NCBI GenBank assembly: GCA_036571765.1
Contig: BROE01000009.1
Location: forward strand, 6,149,646 to 6,213,645
Direction of reading: 5' to 3'
From: Plecoglossus altivelis
Taxonomy: Eukaryota > Chordata > Actinopteri > Osmeriformes > Plecoglossidae
Length of the DNA: 64,000 nt
Made by a program: the position numbers and the translations under genes
Notes under the pieces: generated by a model
Databases searched by the model: none
Seen by the model: the letters and a program-made list of their open reading frames with translations, nothing else
Told to the model about the DNA's origin: nothing
Shown here: positions 21,935 to 32,402 of the stretch, in pieces
Layout of the letters: the number at the start of each line of letters is the position of its first letter
Position numbering within the stretch: position 1 is the stretch's first letter

Positions 21935-22845
21935 GTTACAACTACAGAAGGATCATACCCCTCAGCCTCCCTGGTGAGGTGTCTTCCTGGATGCTGGTGA
22001 GGAAAATCCAACCGATGGTGTGGTTTTCGTCCCGGTCGAAGATCACTGGACCAGTTCTATACTCTACGTAGGGTGTTCAAGGGTTCATGGGAGTTTTCCC
22101 AACCAGTCCAAATGTACTTTGCAGATCAGGAGAAGGTGTTCGACTGTGTCCGTTGGAAGGCTTATCGAGAGTGTGGGGTCCGTATGTAGTATGTAGTCCC
22201 TGTATGACATGCCTGGAACTCCTCCCGCATCACTGCAGCCACTGCACCGATCCGCCTGTCAATCTCACGTTCCGTCCTTCCTTCACTCGTGAACAAGACC
22301 TCGAGATACTTGAACTCCTCCACTTGAAGCAAGGACTTCCCTCCCGAAGGGAGCAAGCCACCTTTTTCCCATCCCGGCCACTTCACACTTGGCTACAAAC
22401 CACTCTAGTGCATGCTGTTGGTCCCGGTCCGATGGAGCCTTCAGGACAACATCATCTGCGAATAGCAGAGATGATATCCTGTGCCCCCCGAACCAGACAC
22501 CCTCCGGCCCCTGGCTGTGCCTAGAAATTCTGTCCATAAAAACAATGAACAGAACCGGTGACAAAGGCGTCGCCCCGAGAGGCGTTACCGGGGCCCCACC
22601 CTGGACCCAGGCCTGGGGTGGGTGCTCGCAGGCGAGTGCCTGGTGGCCGGGTATAGCCCAAAAAGGCGACGTCGGATAACCTTCCTGCAGGCCCACCATC
22701 CACAGGAAGGACCGTAGGGGTTTGGTGCAGTGTGCTTTGGGCAGCGGTCAGGGACAGGTGCCTGGACGACCCAAGGCCATGCACACGGTCTCTAGCGCTG
22801 GGGACATGGGATGTCACCTCGCTGGCAGGGAATGAGATTTACAAC
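21935..22845. mobile_element. Rex3 mosaic in mixed orientation (+ / - / +)
   Basis: 21,935-22,201 matches the main Rex3 copy at about 7225-7550 on the plus strand. 22,202-22,560 matches about 8020-7630 on the minus strand. 22,562-22,845 is the Rex3 5' UTR and endonuclease start on the plus strand, as at 2042 and in the minus copy near 60,400. The joins fall within a few bases of each other. Confidence 0.8.
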
Positions 22846-22849
22846 CCAA

Positions 22850-22925
22850 TTTCCCAAAAGTTTGCAATGATGAAATGATGTTCAAATCATATGTGTCATT
22901 CATAATGGAACATAGAAAACATACA
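22850..22925 (+). mobile_element. TIR-type fragment of a Tc1-like family
   Basis: ACAACCCAATTTCCCAAAAG and a following ATAATGGAACATAGAAAACAT resemble the terminal region of the Tc1-type family at 13,376. It explains the first residues of the open frame that runs into L2 copy B. Confidence 0.45.
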
Positions 22926-24041
22926 GATATAGATCCAAGAGAACTCCTAAACATAAGGGGAACTACTCCTGCTAACTTGATCCCCACTTTTCTGCTCCTG
23001 GAGGCAGAACTTGTGGATATATTGTTCAACGCTACACTCGGTACTGTCTGCACCCTGAAACAGTTACACCGGCGCCGAAGGAGAAGGAAATGCGCGGGCT
23101 CGCTTGTCCGACTTAGGAGACGAGGTAGCCGGCCAGCGCTGCCGAGTCTTTTCCTCTCTAACTTGCACTCACTTCTCAATAAAATGGATGAACTCCAGCT
23201 AACCATGGCGAAAAACAAGGACTTTCTCTTTTCCTCGGCCATGTGCTTCACCGAAACATGGCTGTGCGACAAGATCATGGACACTATGCTTGACCTGTCC
23301 GGATTTCAGCTGCTAAGAGCGGAACGAGACGCAGCCCTCTCTGGAAAAAAGGGTGGAGGCATTTGTTTTTATATCAACCGCTGCTGGAGTGTGGATGTGT
23401 CGGTGATTATGAGACATTGTTCCCCCGACCTGGAATCATTTTTTATGAACTGCAAACCCTTTCACTCGCCCCGGGAGTTCGCATCCTTCTTTCTGGTCGG
23501 AGTTTACCAGACACTGGGACTGCACATGAAAGAGGCGCAGCGCACACTGAAAGTTGTGCGAACTCACCCGGATTCACAAATCATTGTCCTCGGGGACTTC
23601 AACAAAGGAAACCTCAGCCAGGATATCCCCAAATACAGACAATTCATCAAATGCCCCACTAGAGAGGGAAATACCCTACATCACTGCTACACCACAGACA
23701 GCAAAGCTTATCATGCTGTCTCTCGTGCAGCACTGGGACACTCCGACCATGCCATGATCCACGCGATTCCTGCATACAGGCAGAAACTTAAACTCTGCAA
23801 ACCTGCAGTGAGGACACACAAACAGCGGTCCAGTGAGGCTTTGGAGGAATTCAGGGCTAACTTGGACTGCACTGACTGGGAAGTGTTTGCTGCTGCCACA
23901 AATGGCCTGGATGAGCTCACTGAGGCTGTAACATCATACATCAGCTTCTGTGAGGACTCCTGCATACCAACACGAACCAGGGTGAGCTACAACAACGACA
24001 AACCCTGCTTTACAGCTAAAGTCAGAAGTCTAAGGTCCTAG
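22926..24041 (+). pseudogene. L2 copy B: endonuclease domain
   Basis: An open frame of more than 350 codons carries LINE endonuclease blocks: LSNLHSLLNKMDEL, CFTETWL with the catalytic Glu, LGDFN, and GHSDHAMIH with the catalytic Asp-His pair. All catalytic boxes look intact, unlike copy A. The frame ends at TAG 24,039-24,041, where homologous text (TEAAFKSGDKYRFKESKK) continues without a shift. The first 17 residues of the open frame come from the TIR fragment upstream. The true ORF2 start is not clear. Confidence 0.8.
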
Positions 24042-24704
24042 ACAGAGGCGGCATTTAAAAGTGGGGACAAGTACAGATTCAAGGAGTCTAAAAAGTTATA
24101 TAGCAGGCCGGTAAGGCACGCTAAACAAAGGTACTCAGAGAAACTGAAAGACCAATTCTCTACGAGCGACTCTACTTCTGTCTGGAGGGGGCTCAGGCAG
24201 ATTACAAACTACAAGCCCAGAGCCACACCCACCACTAATGACTCCTGCCTGGCCGACGACCAGAATGAGTTCTACTGCAGATTTGAAAGACAATCGGACA
24301 GTCCTTTAACACCCCCCCATGCCAACGCAGACACCTCCCCCACCCAACTCCCACCACATCAACCATTAACACCTACACAATGAATGCTGACTCTCTCTAT
24401 TCAAGAGAGGTAAGTCAACAAAGTGTTCCAGAAACAGAGCCCCCACAAAGCAGCTGGACCGGACACTGTCTCCCCTACCACGCTAAAGCACTGTGGGGAC
24501 TAGGTGTCCCCGGTGTTCACCAACATCTTCAACACCTCCCTGGAGACATGCCATGTGCCAGCCTGCCTCAAATCCTCCTCTATCATCCCTGTGCCTAAGT
24601 AGTCCAGACCAACAGGACTTAACGACTACAGACCCGTCGTACGGACATCTGTGGTAATGAAGTCCTTTGAGCGCTTGGTGCTGGCACACCTCAAAAACAT
24701 GGAA
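22926..24704 (+). mobile_element. L2-clade LINE copy B, 5' half
   Basis: Endonuclease region and start of reverse transcriptase, ending abruptly at about 24,704. The stretch 24,380-24,704 is about 90% like the reverse complement of 49,140-49,600, so this copy and the minus-strand copy at 47,689 are the two halves of one family. The frame is broken by TAG at 24,039-24,041 and by later stops. Confidence 0.85.
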
Positions 24705-24905
24705 ATTGTGAGGTGTGCTTGCATTGGTTGCAGCTGGGCCGTTTACACTTCTTACTATATCACCTATACATCTATTGTTTAAACTAATATCAAATATTCA
24801 TAGGTTTTTCATTGCACATTTCTGAGCGTTTTCTTGTGTTCACTGCCTGCCTGTTTCTGATCCTTTTTCCCTCACGTTTACGATTGTCTGCTGCCTGCCT
24901 TTGGC
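24705..24905 (+). repeat. Outer repeat, left part, split by the MULE-like element
   Basis: The C/T-rich text CTGCCTGCCTTTGGC at its end continues logically at 25,513 (CTGTTTATTGTTACCTGGAC) once the inserted element and one 9-bp duplicate are removed. The class of this repeat is unknown to me. Confidence 0.5.
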
Positions 24906-25503
24906 AATAGTATGTTCCTGCACAACAGGAAGCTGCAGTTTCAGGACCGCAGATTTAGGGTTGCAGTTTTAGGACCCTAGTTTTTCGTGACAGCGCCACC
25001 TACCGTACTGGATGATATAGCGATTGCTGCACTTTCAGGACCGCAGTTCTAGGGCCCTATTGGTTTAGTTTGTAGTCATGTTTGTATAGGGTTAGGATTA
25101 GGGTTAGGCTGCATGTATATCTTACAAACCTTACATCAACCATGCTCTTGTCATCTGATAAGTTTAATTAATGTGCTGGCTAGATTCACGTATAATACTT
25201 TGTCATTAAAACTCAACAAGGATTTATGAAATCATGGCCACGAATTACCATCGTAGTAATTAATAAAACTAGCTCACAAATTCTTAATTTGGTGGGAATT
25301 AATTAATTAATAGTAAGCAGTTCTCAATATGTAAACTTTGCACCGTTTAAATGTTATAAAATAAAACTTAATGAAACTAACTTAATTTGTGTTGATCCAG
25401 TACGGTAGGTGGAGCTGTCACGAAAAACTAGGGTCCTTGAACTGCGGTCCTAGAACTGCGGTCCTGAAACTGCAGCCTCCGGTTGTGCAGGAACACCCTT
25501 CTC
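24906..25503. mobile_element. MULE-like non-autonomous element, ~100-bp TIRs, 9-bp TSD
   Basis: The left end from TGTTCCTGCACAAC (24,913) to CGTACTGGAT (25,013) is nearly the reverse complement of the right end (25,390-25,497). GCCTTTGGC flanks it at 24,897-24,905 and 25,504-25,512. Long TIRs plus a 9-bp duplication fit Mutator-like elements. No transposase is encoded in its 598 bp. Confidence 0.75.
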
Positions 25504-25512
25504 GCCTTTGGC

Positions 25513-25690
25513 CTGTTTATTGTTACCTGGACTGTGACTGTTATCTGCCTGCCCTTATTCCTTGCCTATACCCTAACCTCTTCCTTACTATGCCTGTTTG
25601 ACCCTGCCTGTTGTACTATGCTTTCTTCTAATAAAAGCGTGCAGATCGATCCCAGCCTGAGTGACAAATCATTACAATTATATTTAAGGG
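25513..25690 (+). repeat. Outer repeat, right part, with polyadenylation-like end
   Basis: Continuation of 24,705-24,905, ending after AATAAAAGCGTGCAG (about 25,631). The pattern suggests an LTR or the 3' end of a transcript-derived repeat. Confidence 0.45.
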
Positions 25691-27315
25691 TACTTGACTC
25701 AAGACCAATAATGCTTATTTACAACTTGAATAGGAGGGGAATAGGCACAAGCACAGCCTACATACAGCTGCAATAGGATGCAAATCAAATGGAGGGAAAA
25801 AAATTTAAAAGGGAGGGATGAAGGGAAAATTTATCATTTTGGGAAATGTTGAGAAGGACTGAATTATCTAAAATTTTCGTTTTTGTGATAACAACAATTG
25901 GGAGTGAAAGAGACTGTGAGAGAGACTAACCCAAGTTTGTGTTTTTCCCCAGATCAATATCCAAGCAGTAAGTATGCTGCCGAAGGACTCTCTTTTACGT
26001 ACACACTCAAGAAACTGCAACAGTTTGCCCCTGGTTCACCAGCTTCAAACAATTATACATGTATGGGAAGCAGGCTAGGAGGGAGGAGTATATTTATATG
26101 TTCATCAGTTGCAAGAACAGATTCATCGTATCATTACAGAACCCATGGACAAGACAGTGGTCTAGTTCTTCACACTTAACTAGACCAAAGCGACCCTTGG
26201 TCCATTAGCAGGGCAACAAAGCCTGGCCACAGCAGTGCCCTAACAGCCCACCAAGCTGAGCTGTGCCCCACAGAGCATCAGTTGTAAGAGACAAGGCAAC
26301 TAAAGTATATAACAATGAAATTATATGAAATGGGTAGGAGGAATTTAGAGAATAAAGTACAATGGATTTCATGTAAATTTTCTGAGGCTGTAGGATGTGG
26401 GGAAAGCTACGTACGCACGCACACTGTGGCAATCAGCAAGCTGACTTGGGAATTGAACTGTATAATTTGAAGATAGTCACTAAATCAGGGACAGGTGTAA
26501 ATGAGGGACAGGTGTCACATAAAAAAGTCTTTCTAACAGAATCTTCATAACTGGTGGGAGAAATCCAGAGCCAGCTCAGCGTGGTCCTGGTGGCTTTTAA
26601 ACCTGGCAACAGAAAATAGACAAAGTACAGGTAAATATCTTTAGGGTGAGGCTCTCACCCTACTTGCTCCTTCGATCCTGTCCCCTCTAATCCCTGCGCT
26701 GTTTGCCTTTTACTGTGCCTCATCCTAATTACCCGATGAGGCACAGCTGTTCTTCTTGTCAGCCTGCCAGGAATCAGGGAACTTCAGTATCTCCCATATG
26801 TCACCTGGCCCAGAGCTCCAGCGTTGCCACAACACATATCACACAAATATGCACATTCGGTCACACATACACAGATATATTTACAAATACCTCACAGTCA
26901 ATATATAGTGCACTTATATATTGAAATATATACACATTTTAGAGAAGCTCTATGTTGGTCTCATATTGTTCTAAAGATTGAAATACCAAAAGCTTTTTGG
27001 GGTAATAACAGATTACATGCAAAGTAGACAGTTGTACAGACAGTGTGTGCAAACCCCTTCTCAGTGCAAGATCATATGGGTTGTGGTATTAAGATGATAG
27101 AGGCAATATATCATCTTCCACAGCACAGTCTAATCTCCCTAACCATGGCATCCTGACAGACTGAAGCATCCCAAGCCAGGCCAGACCTCAGTACATAGGA
27201 GCTGCCCCTCCTCTTTGGCTCTTTAATCTCCCTATTGCTCTAAGCAGCACTATAAAGTATTGAACCTCAGAGCACGATTCACATAATTGAGCTGAAGTCT
27301 CTTATTCACTCTGCC
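25691..27315. other. Non-coding stretch
   Basis: No gene is recognised. It holds a perfect 12-bp hairpin (26,713-26,746). AT content is moderate, and no conserved frame is seen. Confidence 0.55.
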
Positions 27316-27316
27316 T

Positions 27317-27357
27317 ATCACTCACTCACTCACTCACTCACTCACTCACTCACTCAC
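27317..27357. repeat. (TCAC)n microsatellite
   Basis: About ten uninterrupted copies of a TCAC tetramer followed by ACACAC. Confidence 0.95.
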
Positions 27358-28126
27358 ACACAGTGACACGAAGACACACACATGCAGAGAGCAATACTTG
27401 TTGTACCAACATCAAATCCCCAAACTGAGATAAATTACATGCTGGCAAAAGGCCGCAGGACTGTAATCCTACAGTAATCCTTCACCATTGTGAATGTGTT
27501 CCATATGAAGGCAGGACTTCTTTAATATAGTGCATACAGTTAATTCTCTCTGCACCTTGTCACAGTGCTCAGGTATGGATAATCTGTATGACACCAACAC
27601 ACAAACAAGCACATGCACTCACACACAAGCACAAATGCTCACCAGCAAAAACACAAAAAAGCATACTTAACCATACTAACACTCACACACACTCTTTGTC
27701 TGTCACATACACAGTCACCCAAATTAGTGAGTTTAAGGCTCAAGCACCGAGTCCCTGATCTCACTCCCCTTTTCATTTTAATCTGTCAAACTCACCTCCC
27801 TTCATAGCCTTTTGCTCTTTCATTTTTTCAACATCTTGTTGCATTATTTCTTAGCCTCCTCCTGCCTGTTTTTCTCTGTCTCCCCTCTCCTTCTCCTGCT
27901 GTAGGTATATCTCCATGGATGATGCTGTCTATTGAGATCTGATTATCTCATGGAGAGAGAAGAGAGCAGATTACTGCAATGCAGAACAACTATAAAACTC
28001 CTGTACGCCAGCATGGTCTACTTTATTTGTGTGTTTATACTTGTGAGTGTGTGTGTGCATCGATACATACTCTCCATATGATTGTTTTATGTTAATGTAT
28101 GTACGTGTAAAGGTGTTTATATCTTT

Positions 28127-28357
28127 TAAAATAAATAAAAAAAAAAAACAAAAAAAATAAAAAAATTAAATAAAAAAAAATAAAATAAAATAAAATAATA
28201 TGAATAAAAAAAAAAATATAAAAAAAAAATAAAAAAAAAAATAAAAAAAAAAAAAAAGAAAATAAAAAAAATATAATAAATAAAAATAATAAAAATAATT
28301 ATAAAAAAATATAAAAAAAAAAAAAAATAAAAAAATAAAAAAAAAAAAAAATAAAAA
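28127..28357. repeat. A-rich low-complexity tract (~230 bp)
   Basis: Almost only A with scattered T (AAAATAAAA units). An open frame on the minus strand here is Phe/Ile/Tyr-only and is not a gene. It may be an expanded poly(A) of a retroposon or an assembly-prone region. Confidence 0.95.
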
Positions 28358-31238
28358 TTGTATGTTCCACGCAAAATTTATGGTATTGTTCCGTTATAGT
28401 TCTCAGATTAATTTTACCATCAGCACTGCAATGCTGCTTTTGAAGGACACAGTGGTACTAAACATATGGGAGCATGGGGGGGGGGGGGGGTGAGAGAGTA
28501 CCATGCAAACCGCAGGAATTGTATTTCAAGTCTAAAGACTCTTTCCCCCTCAACTGGGAGAAATTATAGCATATTCACACAGTCACAGGACAGCTCTGAC
28601 AAGACAAACACATGAACCATAACAGAACTATTAAGTACATGGACCCTCACACAGTTTTGCATGGACATACATACACAGACATAAGCTTATTCTCACATAT
28701 GGTACTGGAAAATGTAATAGGTGACACAACGAAAGAGCAACGGAGAGAGTACCAGTAACACAGAAAACAAGAAAAAGGAAAAGATGTTTTAATTGGTCAC
28801 TTTTACTATGACCACTGATAGTCTGTTTCATAGCAGTTTTTTGACTGTTGAATCAATAGAGATCATGTAGCCTGTAGCCCACATTAACATTGAAATGGGA
28901 GATTAACACATACACACTCTCATGCAAACAATGGGTTGAAAACTTTAAAAGTTGGAAAATATTGAAATTATCAGGATAGAAAATTAAGTAATTGGAAATA
29001 GTGTGAATACACTGGAAACTGTGCTAAATTGCAGGTTAACCTGTAACAGGGAACTGAAATGTTTTTGAAACAAACCTGTGTGGCAGCATAGTGTTGGTTA
29101 GAACAACCTGATCAAATGTGAATTCAGTTTAATTTCTAGTCTGCATTCCTTAATCATACTCACACACCACATTTGTGGCCACATCACCTGCATGCACTGT
29201 GCATTCCTCCATCACATGCACAGATCATTTCTAGAATCCTGAACACTACACCACAACTATTGAATTGCATTTGAGGCGCAGACTGCATCCAGTCAAGTTG
29301 AGATGATAATACTAGGGTAAATATATTTATATATACGGTATTCAAGTTTAACTAGCAAATAGTTAATCAAGTACAAGAACAGGTTATAGTTTGAATTGGC
29401 ATGCTAACCGAGTAAAACATATTTAAATGATTCACCAGCTGGATTTTCCACTTCCCATGGAAAGTTTCCAGAAATGTACACAGATGTTTTTTCTCCTTTG
29501 CCACCGCACACACACCATTTATCTACACTACACCACACCACAGCACACGCACATCACACTCCTGTCTACCTGCTATAACTCAAACAGTTGACAAATTCAC
29601 CACACTGCCAAGACACCAAAAGCTTTGTAATTTACCTACAAATAGACTGTATTCATTTTGTAGTTTAAAAGTGATAAATTTCACATCATTAAAACTTAAC
29701 TTTCCTATCAATTCTTGTATTCTTTGTGTAGAGGAGACTGCTATCTTTTCATCTTTACTTCCCTCTCACCTGATCTTTATTGCTGGTACACACTGTGGGG
29801 ATGGCCTCATCAAGTTAGCACAGAGCTAACTGCTGCTTTCCGGCACAAGTACTGTTAACGGGATGTTGGCATGTGCATGCCAACCGTGTCTGACCCTGTG
29901 TACTGCTCTATATGTGTGTGTGTCTGTGCACAGTACGATAAGTGTGTGCATGTTTAAAGGAGTGTTATACTGCACGCCTCCTGACTTCACAGAAGTAGCC
30001 CTCTGTTGTAGTGTAGCACCCTTTATTGTATTCTTGGGAATTGCGGTAAGAAGGCTCGACCAGATCATTTTGCACATTAATACAACTCTATCCCATACAA
30101 GAAAGTTCAAACACACAGAAAACTAAGAATAAATATATTCACAATTTCCTCTCATGTAGGACATGAAAACAAAAAAGGTACCTCCATTACAGATAAATTG
30201 ATAGCTCATTATTTTCCTGTTTATGAATGTTTCATTCTGGGTTTGTTTTGTCCCTTTTTCTTCCTGCTCAAAATTTCTCACAATATTTTTGAATCAATGG
30301 AATAAATGTAGTGCCAACAATAATCCCAGTAGGCCTTCCATCTTGTCTAGATTGTGTCCATACAATCCAAAAGTGATCCTCACTTCCTCCTGAACTCACA
30401 TACTCTCAGAGCCATGTCAAATCTGATCCTACAGGCTATTCCTGCATTAACGAGATTGTTTGTCCTTGCTTGTGCACTGCATTAGGGCCTTAGGCCCTAT
30501 GGTGAAAAGTACAATGAATAACATCTTTAAATAATAATACTTAAGATGATTACAATCAAGATCATTATAATAATAAAAATATCCACATACACAGTCCACC
30601 CTTTACCCCCTTTCACAATAGTGCAGTTGTACATGATTGTAGAATTAGGGAAAGGCCAGCAAGTAGATCATATTGGTTAGGACCGAGTCATTATCAACAT
30701 CCTGTATGTTAGTTGTCAAACTGCTGTGTTTAGATAAATAGATCTGTATCCGTAGAAAAATAAGCATTCACCATGTTGCTGGTTGCTTGTTGCTAAGGCA
30801 CTTGGCTGTTTTCTGTCAGTTTGTATATTACTTTATTTGTCCATTCATCTGTTGCTCCACATTTGACTATTTGTCTCTCCCTCTGTTCGTCCATCCATCT
30901 TTGTGTTTCAGAAGACATTATGTGTCAAAACTGACTCAACTGTGGCTGATATCCATGTGGAAACTGGGAGCTAGTATGTTATATTTATCTTCCCATGGTC
31001 TTGGAGAGTACCAATGCCAGAACTCATTTCTATGTACAAAATAGATACAAAAGCATTGCTTCAGTTTGAAGTTGCAACTACAGCAGAGAGTAATGGTAAG
31101 ATCACACTTAAGTCTTGACTGAAAACATTGGTGGGAAAAATTAAAAACTGGACCTTAGCTCAGTGCTTTTCCTCACAAAGACATTCACCAGGACTTTGAG
31201 TAAAATCCATCCACATTTTTTTCTACTAAGGAAAAATG
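28358..31238. other. Non-coding stretch downstream of slitrk3 (includes its 3' UTR)
   Basis: A run of 15 G lies at 28,476-28,490. On the minus strand AATAAA (30,832-30,837) is about 400 bp past the slitrk3 stop and could end its transcript. No other gene is seen. Confidence 0.55.
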
Positions 31239-32402
31239 CTAAAACTGATAAGATTGGTCGAGAACTTCCAAGTAGTCAGGCTTGGTTCTGAGTTGGGACC
31301 TCAGCTCCCCTGATTCCTCACTCTGGTTCTGGCTGCTACTGCTGGTTGGTCCCACAATTGCTCCAGTAACTACTGGTAACTGTCCGGGTTTGGCATCCTG
31401 CTTGGGGCCTTGGGGGTGGGGATACCGAGGAGGAAGGCGGGCATACCTGTCTGGTAGGTCCCGGAACTCTGGTGTGGACATCCCAAAAAGGCAGTCTACT
31501 AATCTGACTTTAGGAGAGGGACCTTGGCTGTCAATCATGATTGGGCACAGGATTCCGTTTCCATGGAGTTCAGCAAGGGGTTGCATTGCAATGGTACCGA
31601 TAGGAGAGGTGGATCGCTCTAGTGTCCACTCCCTATCTTTCTTTGCTATAGAGGGGTTCTCCACACTCTTTATCTTCTCTGAGAAGCAGAACTTATCCTT
31701 ACTCCCTGTAGATATGCACAACTGCGGATGACACTGCTGTTTCATTGTCACCCACTCATCTTCCTCTTTGTAGACAGGGTTACTACACATGGGGGTGGAG
31801 GAAGCCCTGTCAGCACCACTAATGTGGTCTGAGGGGAGGATGGTATTATAGACACGGCTGTGCTCAGCTGTTGCAAGGGATGGGGGCTTCAGCAAGCCAT
31901 GGTGGTGGTGATGTGTCTGCTCTGTGAATATCCCGCACTCCATCTGGATGCCTGCCAGGTCCACTTCACCCTGCCTGCGGAACGGCAACTTGTCACGCCT
32001 CCTTAAGGCATAAGCGATGAGTGCCGCCACCGCAAAGAATGAAGACACCAGCAGGACCAGTAGGCTGAGTACCAGCACAGACAGGGGAATGGAGCCCTTC
32101 TCTGGGGGCAGCAAGGGCCCCAGGCCCGGTCCAGGGAAACCTGCTGACACCCCTCTGTCCAGGTCCACGGAGGGAGGCGATTGGCTCCCCTGGGCCTTAT
32201 CCATGTCTCGGTAGAGATCTTGATCCTCCAGCTCTAGGCAAAGCAGCTCCATTGAGAGGGAGCGTAAGTCCATCCCAGTGATCTCCTCAGGGGAGTGGCA
32301 AACTACTTCGCCCACCACCACCACAGCGCTCAGACTCTCCAGCCAACGCTTCAGAGGTGCCGCCTTGCAGGTGCACTCCCAAGGGTTTTGCTGAAGATCC
32401 AC
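31239..32402 (-). CDS. slitrk3: slitrk3 exon 6 (coding, terminal)
   Basis: 1164 nt from VDLQQNPWECTC through the LRRCT, juxtamembrane linker, transmembrane helix, basic stop-transfer (YALRRRDKLPFRR) and cytoplasmic tail, to TAG at 31,239-31,241. The acceptor is GGTGCAG|GTGG. Confidence 0.95.
   Translation of the reverse strand: MDLQQNPWECTCKAAPLKRWLESLSAVVVVGEVVCHSPEEITGMDLRSLSMELLCLELEDQDLYRDMDKAQGSQSPPSVDLDRGVSAGFPGPGLGPLLPPEKGSIPLSVLVLSLLVLLVSSFFAVAALIAYALRRRDKLPFRRQGEVDLAGIQMECGIFTEQTHHHHHGLLKPPSLATAEHSRVYNTILPSDHISGADRASSTPMCSNPVYKEEDEWVTMKQQCHPQLCISTGSKDKFCFSEKIKSVENPSIAKKDREWTLERSTSPIGTIAMQPLAELHGNGILCPIMIDSQGPSPKVRLVDCLFGMSTPEFRDLPDRYARLPPRYPHPQGPKQDAKPGQLPVVTGAIVGPTSSSSQNQSEESGELRSQLRTKPDYLEVLDQSYQF

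Noticed and set aside
27317..27357. Regular short repeats as a CRISPR array
   Set aside because: It is a tetranucleotide microsatellite without spacers, and the genome is vertebrate.
28126..28374. Minus-strand frame of 82 codons, almost all Phe/Tyr/Ile
   Set aside because: It is a translation of the A-rich low-complexity tract and has no protein character.
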